Made by a program: the position numbers and the translations under genes. Source: a virus. Taken from it: DNA of 30,329 bases. Below, one piece after another: positions 16,469 through 23,260 of the stretch. The DNA lies in the IMG/VR virus record IMGVR_UViG_3300025102_000172, positions 1-30,329 of that record; one strand, given 5' to 3'. Numbering within the stretch: position 1 is the stretch's first letter; every line of letters starts with the position of its first letter. The notes under the pieces are model-generated. The model ran no database searches, was not told the origin of the DNA, and saw only the letters and a list, made by a program, of their open reading frames with translations.

Positions 16469-16534
16469 AAAAAGTTAATATTTAGTTTAAAATTTGTATA
16501 TTTGCCAAGTTTTCTTCTGTTCTTAAGTTTGGTT

Positions 16535-16564
16535 AAGGGGTTGTAATGGGCAACCCCTTTTTTT
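16535..16564. terminator. Strong hairpin between large terminase and tail genes
   Basis: A perfect 9-bp stem (AAGGGGTTG/CAACCCCTT, 16535-16543 and 16551-16559) closes a 7-base loop. Read on the plus strand it is followed by seven T, a textbook intrinsic terminator facing against all genes. On the minus strand, the coding direction, the tail is TTAACC, without a T run, so ending there would be weak. It directly follows the terminase stop codon. Confidence 0.6.
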
Positions 16565-17768
16565 ATTGTACATAATACTTACCTGCATTTGGATTATCTA
16601 AGTGGTATATTACGTTATATCTTATGCCATCTATTGCATGGTTAAATGAATCTTGATATAATTTCGACCCTTTATCTGCATATACATAGTTATTTAATTC
16701 TTTAGCTATGTTTGTTGATTCTGGACTTACTATTAATTCATAATCTTGCATTCTTGTTATACCACTTTCAATAGTTCCTTTCTTGACTGATTTAATATTT
16801 ACACCTAAATGCTTCAGGTCGGCAATAAGTCTTGGTTCTGCTGAATCTGCTATAATTAATTTATTATCTACTTTATCTAATATAATCTGAGCTAGTTCTT
16901 GACTTTTTAAACCATTACGATATATATGTTCTTTAAGATATATCTTTTTATGCTTTTTGTCAATAGCTACTTCTGTAAGTGAGTCAGGGTCTATACTAAA
17001 ACCGAAATCCATTCCGCAAGATGTCTGTAAATTATCGGGATTAAAATCTCCAAATGACCAACGTTCAAACACAACTCCCTCTGCTTTATCTAACCAACCA
17101 CCAAGAATTTTGTGAGTGTATTTTTTAAAGTTAGTATGTTTTATGTTCTTAATGCGGTCTAGGAAGCTTTGTGAGAGGTTTTCAATGTTATCTAGGTATG
17201 TACTATGAATATAACATATATTGTCTTTAAAGCCATTAAAACCACCCTCTACGCCTTTGCTTTGAAAGAACCTATTGTATATCCAATGTTCTTTAGTAAC
17301 AGGATTCAATATTAATATAACTCTGTTCTGTATATTCTTTTCTCTAATACTAAGGTCTATTGTATCAAAAGTGTTTTCATCAATAAGCTCTTCAGCTTCA
17401 TCTAACACCCAACAACTAATACCTTGTAATGATTTTAAACTTGCTGTCTGGTTACCTGCTGATGTTTTTATACCTCTGAATAAAATATCACTTTTGCTTT
17501 TTGTGTTTATTACCTCAGCCTTATTAACATAAAAATCATCATCATCATAACCTAACAAACCTATTTTTTGTAAAAATTCAGGGATAATAGATAAATGAGC
17601 TGATACCATTGTGTACCTTGTAAACAATATTCTAATGCCACTTACCATTGTAAGCAATGTTAAAAATACTGTAACAGCGAATGACTTTCCAGAACCTCTA
17701 CCTCCTGTTATAATAAAATAACGGCAGTCAGATTCAAATAAAGGGTTATATTTATGATTCAGTCTCAG
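16563..17768 (-). CDS. terL: Terminase large subunit (TerL), non-AUG start
   Basis: The DNA-packaging motor: an ATPase that pumps DNA through the portal plus a nuclease that cuts the concatemer. Numbered from CTG 17768 (401 residues), Walker A is GGRGSGKS at 22-29 and Walker B is VLDEAEE with D123 and E124. The RNase H-like nuclease carries D254 (GMDFGF), D308 (IADSAEP) and D380 (HAIDGIRY). The frame is open from 17780 but has no ATG, GTG or TTG before Walker A. CTG at 17768 or 17762 are the nearest plausible starts, overlapping the terS end. The first ATG and TTG codons in frame come after Walker A and would give a dead ATPase. Function is firm, start is not. Confidence 0.88.
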   Translation of the reverse strand: MRLNHKYNPLFESDCRYFIITGGRGSGKSFAVTVFLTLLTMVSGIRILFTRYTMVSAHLSIIPEFLQKIGLLGYDDDDFYVNKAEVINTKSKSDILFRGIKTSAGNQTASLKSLQGISCWVLDEAEELIDENTFDTIDLSIREKNIQNRVILILNPVTKEHWIYNRFFQSKGVEGGFNGFKDNICYIHSTYLDNIENLSQSFLDRIKNIKHTNFKKYTHKILGGWLDKAEGVVFERWSFGDFNPDNLQTSCGMDFGFSIDPDSLTEVAIDKKHKKIYLKEHIYRNGLKSQELAQIILDKVDNKLIIADSAEPRLIADLKHLGVNIKSVKKGTIESGITRMQDYELIVSPESTNIAKELNNYVYADKGSKLYQDSFNHAIDGIRYNVIYHLDNPNAGKYYVQ

Positions 17769-18108
17769 TTTTGTAGAATGTTATTAGTGGCATATGTACA
17801 GGCTTATCTCCTGATGTTACATCTATTTTATTTGTTTCATTCATTCCTAAAATATTTTTTGCTCCATGTATTACTACTGAAGGCACTTTGTCTTTTATAC
17901 ATTCATAGAATTTTGATTTTACAAAATCTTTAGCTATTAAGTCGACATCTTTTACTGCTTGAGCAAAATCTTCATCTTCTTTTAGCCATTTATAATAATT
18001 TGTTCTTGATAAGTTTGTTGCCTTTAAAGCTGTTGTTACTACTCCTAAGCTTGACTCTAGTGCTTTTAACATTTGTTTCTTTGCGATTTGTGTTCTATTT
18101 TGTTCCAT
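17752..18108 (-). CDS. terS: Terminase small subunit
   Basis: A 118-residue protein with an N-terminal helix-turn-helix (LESSLGVVTTALKATNLSRTN, about residues 13-34) followed by YYKWLKEDEDFAQAVKDV and a helical oligomerisation part. The arrangement is that of phBC6A51-like small terminases, which bind the packaging site and present DNA to TerL. It overlaps the ABC/GNAT gene by 14 bases and the start of terL at its end, so the three are co-translated. Confidence 0.75.
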   Translation of the reverse strand: MEQNRTQIAKKQMLKALESSLGVVTTALKATNLSRTNYYKWLKEDEDFAQAVKDVDLIAKDFVKSKFYECIKDKVPSVVIHGAKNILGMNETNKIDVTSGDKPVHMPLITFYKTETES

Positions 18109-19162
18109 TTTTTATATATCTAAATGCTGTTGTTATTCTATTTTGTGAGCCTGAACCCATTTTATCTTTTGATACACTTCTTCCATGATGATAGCATTTC
18201 CAGTCAATATGTTTTTTCAATGCAAATATTAAACTTGGTGTTGATGTTGTAATGCTAAATGTATATCCTTCATCATTATATTTTTTTGCTATAAAATCTA
18301 ATAACCTTCCTCCTATTCCAATACCTTGATAGTCTGGCAATACAACTAATCTATGTACTCTTTTTAACTTAGGGTTTTTATTAGGCATATGTAATACACT
18401 ACAAAAACCTGCTATTTGATTATCTACAAATACAACATAGGTATGAGCTGCATTATTATGAGTGTGACTCAGATAGTGATGTTTAGCAAAGATTCTCCAT
18501 GCTGACTTATCTCTTGTATTGAATATTTCAAATTTAATTTCTGGTCTATTTTTTTTTTGACCTTTCATTGATTGAAAAGTCATACTATCTGTATTGAATA
18601 TCCAATCAGGCAGCAGCCAATCTTGTACGTCATGATGACAAGTTACTGCAATAAATTGTTTGTCTGATTTTCTTATTGCTTTTTGCATAGCATAAGAACC
18701 TATTCTTGCAACCGTCCTGTCTACTACAGAAGTAAATTCATCAAACACTATTAATTTGTCATCTCTTAAAAGTGCTGTTGCTAAATCAACTCTCATTTTT
18801 TGACCATTAGATAATACTGAATAGGGTTTTAACCAACTTGGTGGAGAACTGAATCCTACTGAATTAAATATTTGAGTTATTTCATTTACACTTTTATCTT
18901 TAGGCATATCATCTAAAATTGTTTCTGCTTTATATTCAAAGTTAGTAACATAAGCATCTTCAAACAATTCTTTTGCTATTGTGGTTTTACCTGTTCCACT
19001 ACTACCAACTACTATACCTATTTGCCAATCATTTGGCATATCTATATTTCCTTGAAAACGCTCTTTGATATGTTCTGTTTGCAAATCAAACTTACCCATA
19101 ACTGATGCAACTCTAAAAGTTTTTTCAGGTTTTGATTCTCTTAAAATGTCAAAAGTCGGCAT
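18095..19162 (-). CDS. ABC-type ATPase fused to GNAT acyltransferase (COG2401-like)
   Basis: A 355-residue soluble fusion. The ATPase half has Walker A GSSGTGKTT (53-61), an ABC signature LSNGQ (117-121, Asn for the usual Gly), Walker B LIVFDE (137-142) with a D-loop, and an H-loop at HH176-177. The second half is a GNAT domain: KHHYLSH at 227-233 and the acyl-CoA loop YQGIGIG at 278-284. There are no membrane segments, so it is not a transporter. Such fusions occur in phages and archaea, often next to a ParB-like gene, as here (22-base overlap). The GNAT half recalls Mom-type base acylating enzymes. A role in DNA base modification is likely but unproven; the substrate is unknown. Confidence 0.75.
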   Translation of the reverse strand: MPTFDILRESKPEKTFRVASVMGKFDLQTEHIKERFQGNIDMPNDWQIGIVVGSSGTGKTTIAKELFEDAYVTNFEYKAETILDDMPKDKSVNEITQIFNSVGFSSPPSWLKPYSVLSNGQKMRVDLATALLRDDKLIVFDEFTSVVDRTVARIGSYAMQKAIRKSDKQFIAVTCHHDVQDWLLPDWIFNTDSMTFQSMKGQKKNRPEIKFEIFNTRDKSAWRIFAKHHYLSHTHNNAAHTYVVFVDNQIAGFCSVLHMPNKNPKLKRVHRLVVLPDYQGIGIGGRLLDFIAKKYNDEGYTFSITTSTPSLIFALKKHIDWKCYHHGRSVSKDKMGSGSQNRITTAFRYIKNGTK

Positions 19163-19662
19163 GTATATCCTTTTTTAGTTAGTTCATTATATAATTCTTG
19201 TTGTTCATTTTCTGATTTTAATTCAATTTCTACTCTAAATTCTTCTCCTATGCTATCAGATATATCATTTACATCAGTATCAAATTTCTTGTCATCTTCA
19301 TTTTCCCATACATCTAAACCCCATTCTGCTAATTGTACGCTATCCCATTCATTAGCTAATAAATCCCATTCCCATTCTCCAAAACCAACATTGTCTTTTA
19401 CTATAAATTCTTTCTTTTGTTCTTCAGAAAGACCTTCAGCTACTTCTATCCATACTTCTTTTAGACCCGCATCTTTACTTGCTTTGAGTCGCATATTACC
19501 ACCAAGCACCATCATATCTTCATCAACTACTATTGGTCTTAGCTTTAGCATTTCAGGAAACTCTTGTATTGACTTTACTAACTTCTTAAATTTATCATTC
19601 TTTATGATTCTAGGATTGCTAGGGTTTCCTTTGACTTTGCTTATCTTAACTTGTTGTTTCAT
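19141..19662 (-). CDS. ParB/Srx-fold nuclease-like domain protein
   Basis: A 173-residue protein with the ParB N-terminal domain: NPSNPR at residues 13-18, the strand RPIVVDEDMMVLGGNMRL (42-59), then FIVKDNVGFGEWEWDLL. It lacks the DNA-binding and dimer domains of plasmid partition ParB. The acidic linker and the end (NEQQELYNELTKKGYTCRLL) match phage ParB-like proteins that accompany ABC/GNAT fusions. Its last 22 bases overlap that gene. It may deliver the modifying enzyme to DNA or use a nucleotide cofactor, as ParB-fold proteins can. Partitioning is unlikely in a lytic phage. Confidence 0.75.
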   Translation of the reverse strand: MKQQVKISKVKGNPSNPRIIKNDKFKKLVKSIQEFPEMLKLRPIVVDEDMMVLGGNMRLKASKDAGLKEVWIEVAEGLSEEQKKEFIVKDNVGFGEWEWDLLANEWDSVQLAEWGLDVWENEDDKKFDTDVNDISDSIGEEFRVEIELKSENEQQELYNELTKKGYTCRLLTF

Positions 19663-19664
19663 AG

Positions 19665-19674
19665 TATATAATAG
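19665..19674 (-). promoter_or_regulatory. CTATTATATA motif upstream of the ParB-like gene
   Basis: The minus strand reads TTCTATTATATACTATG, the last three bases being the start codon at 19662. It marks the beginning of the ParB-like, ABC/GNAT and terminase gene run, after a gap of 32 bases. Confidence 0.45.
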
Positions 19675-19694
19675 AATATTGAATTATTTGTTTT

Positions 19695-19895
19695 TTAATA
19701 TTTTGCTACTCTTCGTGATAAACTATTTTCACGTCTTTCTTTTAATGCTTTACTTATTATCTTTCCTACGCTTGTATGATTTATTTCAAATATATCTGCC
19801 ATTGTTCGTAGGTTTTTATCAGTATTATTATCAAAGTAATATTCTACTATTTGGTCTACAAGTTCTTTAGAGTATCGTTTATACTTTTGTCTCAT
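19695..19895 (-). CDS. Small helix-turn-helix protein
   Basis: Sixty-six basic residues. An HTH of the transposase/Trp-repressor-like type spans about residues 8-50 (SKELVDQIVEYYFDN, then MADIFEINHTSVGKIISKAL). It probably binds DNA as a regulator of phage genes or as part of packaging-site recognition. It lies directly after the zinc-ribbon gene without a gap and before the ParB-like gene. Confidence 0.6.
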   Translation of the reverse strand: MRQKYKRYSKELVDQIVEYYFDNNTDKNLRTMADIFEINHTSVGKIISKALKERRENSLSRRVAKY

Positions 19896-20147
19896 TTATT
19901 TAAAATCTTCATTAATACCACGCTCACCTATCAGCTTTTCCTTTGCTCCATCCCATAACATATCACGTCTTTTACTTAGTGATGGTTCTGTTCTTTTAAG
20001 GTTTGGCATTCCTTCTTTTGGTTCGCTATCCATATACTTACCACATCCACATTTAACATCAGTTACCCATTTTCCATCAACAAAGATAATCTTAGCTTTT
20101 GCCACTTCTTTTTCTTCTTTACCACATTTACAACTATATAGTGTCAT
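19896..20147 (-). CDS. Zinc-ribbon-like small protein
   Basis: Eighty-three residues with two cysteine pairs (YSCKCGKEE at 4-12, VKCGCGKYM at 31-39), spaced as in a zinc ribbon. The C-terminal half is charged (LKRTEPSLSKRRDMLWDGAK). The start overlaps the methyltransferase stop as ATGA, so the two are coupled. A helper role for the modification genes is possible only by position. Confidence 0.55.
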   Translation of the reverse strand: MTLYSCKCGKEEKEVAKAKIIFVDGKWVTDVKCGCGKYMDSEPKEGMPNLKRTEPSLSKRRDMLWDGAKEKLIGERGINEDFK

Positions 20148-20743
20148 ATTATTCTTAATTGTGAAGTATGATTATTAAGTCTTTCCATAGCTTCATTGTA
20201 ATATTCTTTGTCAAGTTCACAAGCTGTCAAGTCATATCCTAAATTATGACAAGCAATAGCAATACTACCACTTCCTAAGTGTGTGTCTAGTATCTTATCT
20301 CCCTCTTTTGCATAGTTCATTAATATCCATTCATACAATGAAATAGGCATCTCACAAGGATGAATTCCTGCTCTATCTTTTGCTGCAAAATTAGTCCAAG
20401 TTTGATTGTACATTTCAATCTTCTTATGTATAGAACAAGATGCAATAACACATTTTGAAAAATTGGGCATTGGTTGATTCTTTATCCATACAATTGCTCC
20501 TCCATTTTCTTCAAAACAATTATAGTAGTTTGCTCCAAAGATAATTCTGTTTCTTGATACTCTTTCTAATTCATTGAAATATGTTTCACTAGGAATGTTA
20601 TTATTCCATTCTACTTCAGAACCTCTATTGTTAGTTTGAACAAAGTTCCCAATTCCAAATGGAGGGTCAACTATTGCAAGGTCAAAATAATTATCTTCAT
20701 ACCTAGCCATCAACTCCATATTGTCTTCATTAGTTATTGTCAT
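20144..20743 (-). CDS. DNA methyltransferase, DPPF type (N6-adenine or N4-cytosine)
   Basis: A 199-residue SAM-dependent methyltransferase. The catalytic motif IV DPPF is at 26-29 and the SAM-binding motif I appears later as DTHLGSGS near 153-160. Catalysis before SAM-binding is the beta-class order. A HPCEMP element (usually HPTQKP) precedes motif I. No separate target-recognition domain fits in this length. No restriction nuclease is nearby, so it is an orphan enzyme, likely shielding phage DNA from host restriction. Its start overlaps the DUF3310 stop as ATGA. Confidence 0.85.
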   Translation of the reverse strand: MTITNEDNMELMARYEDNYFDLAIVDPPFGIGNFVQTNNRGSEVEWNNNIPSETYFNELERVSRNRIIFGANYYNCFEENGGAIVWIKNQPMPNFSKCVIASCSIHKKIEMYNQTWTNFAAKDRAGIHPCEMPISLYEWILMNYAKEGDKILDTHLGSGSIAIACHNLGYDLTACELDKEYYNEAMERLNNHTSQLRII

Positions 20744-21000
20744 TTTGCTAGTCCTCCTGTTTTAACCTCACTTTTCTTATACAGCTTGTCTAGTTCAAAG
20801 TGCAAATGGTTTATCGCTTTATGTATATCTTGTTCAGCAGGGTTTCCATCTTTTTTTCCTGCTCTTAGAAGGTAAGAAACTGCAACACCACAATTATAAG
20901 ATAAGTCAAAATCTTCGACTACTTTCCTAGCTGAATAACCATACTTTTTTCCTAAGTAGTAACTTGGCTCTGTTGTTTTTTTATAATCTATCGTCATCAT
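20740..21000 (-). CDS. DUF3310 (SaV-like) protein
   Basis: Eighty-six residues, with a second ATG immediately after the first. The core YNCGVAVSYLLRAGKKDGNP (about residues 35-54) followed by HKAINHLHFEL is the DUF3310 pattern, a small helical family common in phage nucleotide and replication regions. The biochemical function is not established. It overlaps the preceding membrane protein gene by 20 bases and the methyltransferase by 4. Confidence 0.7.
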   Translation of the reverse strand: MMTIDYKKTTEPSYYLGKKYGYSARKVVEDFDLSYNCGVAVSYLLRAGKKDGNPAEQDIHKAINHLHFELDKLYKKSEVKTGGLAK

Positions 21001-21121
21001 TTAAATTTTTTATGTTATTATATAACTCAGTATTGTTTTTTTTCTTAATTCTGTAATCTATATACAAAAGCAAAATTGCACTTATTGCAAATACTACAGC
21101 TATTAATATTAATATTTTCAT
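20981..21121 (-). CDS. Small single-span membrane protein
   Basis: A 46-residue reading frame: one transmembrane helix near the N-terminus (ILILIAVVFAISAILLLY, about residues 3-20), then a basic stretch RIKKKNN and an acidic end NDDDRL. The positive-after-membrane layout suggests the tail is inside the cell. It sits 25 bases after the Cys-rich gene and overlaps DUF3310 by 20 bases, filling an otherwise empty gap. Function unknown; superinfection exclusion or host takeover are possible. Confidence 0.55.
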   Translation of the reverse strand: MKILILIAVVFAISAILLLYIDYRIKKKNNTELYNNIKNLNDDDRL

Positions 21122-21146
21122 TTTTTAAAGGTTTTTAACTTGTAAT

Positions 21147-21548
21147 TTATTCATTGTATTTTTTATATAGTTTTTTTATTCCATCAAAGCAAGTTGATAT
21201 GCAAGAACCGCAATTTGTAGTAGGAGAATAGGAAGTCATAAAAATTGTATTATATGTTTCTATCATCCTCTTTTTAGCTTGAACATCTTTTGCTCTACCT
21301 GTCTTTAAGTCTTTCCACATATCTAAAATTTCATCTATTATTTCTTGCGGTAAATCATCAGGCGTTTCAACTTCTGTCGTTTTATCCCAATATTTTTGAG
21401 GACAAGCCATAGGAGCTATTCGTGCTTTAACTTTCATAAAACATTTACAAACGGAACAATTTCCAAGTAATTTTTTATAATAAACACAACTTTTGCATAT
21501 TGCTATTCTATCTTCATAGACTTCGTTAGGTACAAAAAACTTATTCAT
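21147..21548 (-). CDS. Cysteine-rich, probably zinc-binding protein
   Basis: A 133-residue protein. C18, C21, C31, C34, C36 and C49 form an N-terminal cluster (ICKSCVYY, GNCSVCKCFMKVKARI, ACPQKYW) that should bind one or two metal ions. C113, C116 and C120 form a second site near the end (NCGSCISTC). A helical linker joins them. The pattern is common in phages of Bacteroidota, without an assigned function. The gene overlaps the sigma-like gene by 8 bases, which suggests a linked regulatory or replication role. Confidence 0.6.
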   Translation of the reverse strand: MNKFFVPNEVYEDRIAICKSCVYYKKLLGNCSVCKCFMKVKARIAPMACPQKYWDKTTEVETPDDLPQEIIDEILDMWKDLKTGRAKDVQAKKRMIETYNTIFMTSYSPTTNCGSCISTCFDGIKKLYKKYNE

Positions 21549-22095
21549 TTAATTCTTTTTTAAGCATTGTCCTTACTTTGTCTATTGTTGTGAAAAGACT
21601 GTTGCGACTTATTCTTGTTTTTTTAGCTAATGAATTAAGTGTATTCGATTCACAATAATAAAGTTCAAACACCTTCTTATCATACCAAGTAAAATTAGAG
21701 TCTTCTAAAGCTTTGTCAATTTCTTCTAATTTTTCCCATTGATTATTTTCTAACTTTTCTTCTGGTAGATTGTAAATGCTTTTATGAAAATTATCTTTTG
21801 ATGTATTTGTCATATAAACTCCTACTAAATTTGTATAGTATTTCTGATACTTATAATAAAATGCACTTCTTGGACTTGTTAAAGAACGTCTTAAAGCTAC
21901 AGCTCCATATTTAATAACTCCTTGTATTCCATCTTTGTCGTAAATTTTCTTTAAAGTTTCTGGATTCATCTGGAGAAAATATAACATAAGTTCTTGAACA
22001 GCATCATCAATTTTATTTTTATCTGTTGTAATACCATAAGCCATCTTTCTAAACTTATTTGACAACTTTGATATTTCTGCATATATCTCAGTCAT
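21541..22095 (-). CDS. Phage sigma-70-like factor
   Basis: A 184-residue protein resembling a minimal sigma factor. Residues 12-75 look like region 2 (FRKMAYGITTDKNKIDDAVQ followed by ELMLYFLQ), the part that binds RNA polymerase and the -10 element. Residues 140-180 look like region 4 (DKKVFELYYCESNTLNSLAK, then RISRNSLFTTIDKVR, a helix-turn-helix). It would redirect host polymerase to phage promoters, presumably late ones. It sits at the end of the replication module. Sequence identity to known sigma factors is low, so a search should confirm it. Confidence 0.65.
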   Translation of the reverse strand: MTEIYAEISKLSNKFRKMAYGITTDKNKIDDAVQELMLYFLQMNPETLKKIYDKDGIQGVIKYGAVALRRSLTSPRSAFYYKYQKYYTNLVGVYMTNTSKDNFHKSIYNLPEEKLENNQWEKLEEIDKALEDSNFTWYDKKVFELYYCESNTLNSLAKKTRISRNSLFTTIDKVRTMLKKELNE

Positions 22096-22450
22096 CTTCA
22101 GGTTCTATTGAATCTATCTTGTCTACTGTTTCTTGCAATAGCTCATCAAGCACTACTTTATATGCTCTAAGGATTGCTCTATTCCCTTTAGTTTCTAATG
22201 CTGCAAAATAACCATTGGTTGCAACTGATACATTAATTGGTATTATCATCAACCAGTCGAAGAAGTTGTGTTCTTTTGTTCCTGTTCCGTAAGAGTTGTG
22301 ATATTCTAAAATCAAATCTATTACTTCTAAATAATTTTGGTATCTTACTTTAGTGCTTGTTTCTTTTACAAACTCTTTACACATTAACAAATAAGTTTCT
22401 ATTGCTTGTTTGTGTTTTTCGTTTGCATAAATCGTTTTCCGCATACGCAA
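22088..22450 (-). CDS. Hypothetical early protein
   Basis: A 120-residue, mainly helical protein with basic start (MRMRKTIYANEKHKQAIETY) and acidic end (DSIEPEDD). The middle has an NFFDWLMIIP segment that could be a buried helix. No family is recognised. It lies between the NinG-like and sigma-like genes, overlapping the latter by 8 bases. Confidence 0.5.
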   Translation of the reverse strand: MRMRKTIYANEKHKQAIETYLLMCKEFVKETSTKVRYQNYLEVIDLILEYHNSYGTGTKEHNFFDWLMIIPINVSVATNGYFAALETKGNRAILRAYKVVLDELLQETVDKIDSIEPEDD

Positions 22451-22465
22451 ACTTATAATAAAAGT

Positions 22466-22876
22466 TTACTCAATTCCCTTTTCTTTTTTTAACTTATTAA
22501 CAAGGTCTTTGTAATAAACTATCTTTTCTTCATAATCTATTCTAGTAAACTTGACTATTGACTTTGCTAAATATTGTAGCTCTTGTGCTTTTCCTTCACC
22601 ATATTTTGCATCTAAATATAATGAAAATTTATATTGTTCTCCCTGCTTGAACATATTACATCCAACACATTGTGGCTGGCAATTTTCTTCGTCGAATCTT
22701 GTAGCTAGAAAATTTCTTGATTGAAAATGACCACATTGCATACCTTTTTTATAATACTTTACAACCCCACAAGTGAAGCATTGTACAAGCCCTTCATCAG
22801 TTGCATCTCTTAACCTAATGAAAAGACTAAAAAATTTGTCTAGTTCTTTTTTAAGTTTGCTAATTGACTTTACCAA
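22466..22876 (-). CDS. ninG: NinG/Rap recombination nuclease
   Basis: A 136-residue protein of the lambda NinG (Rap) family. It has C33-x2-C36, then C48-G-H50, R60-F-D62, and C70-x2-C73, the zinc-finger and HNH-like layout of that family (MQCGHFQSR is diagnostic). Rap is a structure-specific endonuclease that cuts branched recombination intermediates. The C-terminal half is a helical basic extension. It fits with the annealing and SSB-like proteins encoded upstream. Seven bases overlap the preceding HTH gene. Confidence 0.85.
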   Translation of the reverse strand: MVKSISKLKKELDKFFSLFIRLRDATDEGLVQCFTCGVVKYYKKGMQCGHFQSRNFLATRFDEENCQPQCVGCNMFKQGEQYKFSLYLDAKYGEGKAQELQYLAKSIVKFTRIDYEEKIVYYKDLVNKLKKEKGIE

Positions 22877-23145
22877 AGCATTTCTTGTATTAATTCTTGA
22901 GGTGGTGCTGTATAGATATATTTGGCAATTGTAGTATTTCTACCAAATCTAGTTTTTTTAGTTAAAGGCACACTATCAATATCATATCCTTCTTTTCTAT
23001 GATTAAAGATAATGGCTGAAAGTCTTGTTGCTCCATATTCTTTTATAGCTTCATAGCTTGTTATACTTCCATAAGTTTTTAGATGCCAAAGTATTGCGTC
23101 AGATTGACTCTTTACTTGGCTTGATGTAATTGTAATTGTTTTCAT
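22870..23145 (-). CDS. Winged-helix DNA-binding protein (HTH_39-like)
   Basis: Ninety-one residues. The pattern ILWHLKTYGSITSYEAIKEY followed by GATRLSAIIFNHRKEGYDI matches the small phage winged-helix family HTH_39, with the recognition helix near residues 38-50. The last third is a beta wing and a hydrophobic tail. It could regulate early genes or help replication. It overlaps ninG by 7 bases. Confidence 0.7.
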   Translation of the reverse strand: MKTITITSSQVKSQSDAILWHLKTYGSITSYEAIKEYGATRLSAIIFNHRKEGYDIDSVPLTKKTRFGRNTTIAKYIYTAPPQELIQEMLW

Positions 23146-23260
23146 AGTTTGTAGGTTTTTTTCTTCTGTTGTTAGGCATGTAATTAGTTAGCTGGTCAAA
23201 TCCAAATTGCATCTTAAAGGAACTACACTTATCAGGATTGTAAAGTTTTTCTTTTGTCAT
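23099..23260 (-). CDS. Small hypothetical protein coupled by ATGA
   Basis: A 53-residue frame that begins at the ATGA overlap with the stop codon of the preceding gene and runs 47 bases into the HTH_39-like gene in another frame. It is Asn/Lys/Tyr-rich (LTNYMPNNRRKK, NYENNYNYIK). The coupled start and the otherwise empty gap favour a real gene. The long out-of-frame overlap and simple composition argue for caution. Confidence 0.45.
   Translation of the reverse strand: MTKEKLYNPDKCSSFKMQFGFDQLTNYMPNNRRKKPTNYENNYNYIKPSKESI

Noticed and set aside
16563-17657. Large terminase starting at TTG 17657
   Set aside because: This start would discard the Walker A motif GGRGSGKS, which is intact in frame just upstream.
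18095-19162. ABC transporter or antibiotic acetyltransferase
   Set aside because: No membrane partner, and the fusion with a ParB-like neighbour in a phage fits a DNA-related role better.
19141-19662. Plasmid-type partition ParB (phage-plasmid lifestyle)
   Set aside because: Only the N-terminal ParB fold is present, with no ParA partner and no visible parS-like repeat.
19250-19870. 206-residue plus-strand frame
   Set aside because: Lies across the ParB-like and HTH genes on the other strand; low-complexity Ser/Leu/Phe composition and no motif.
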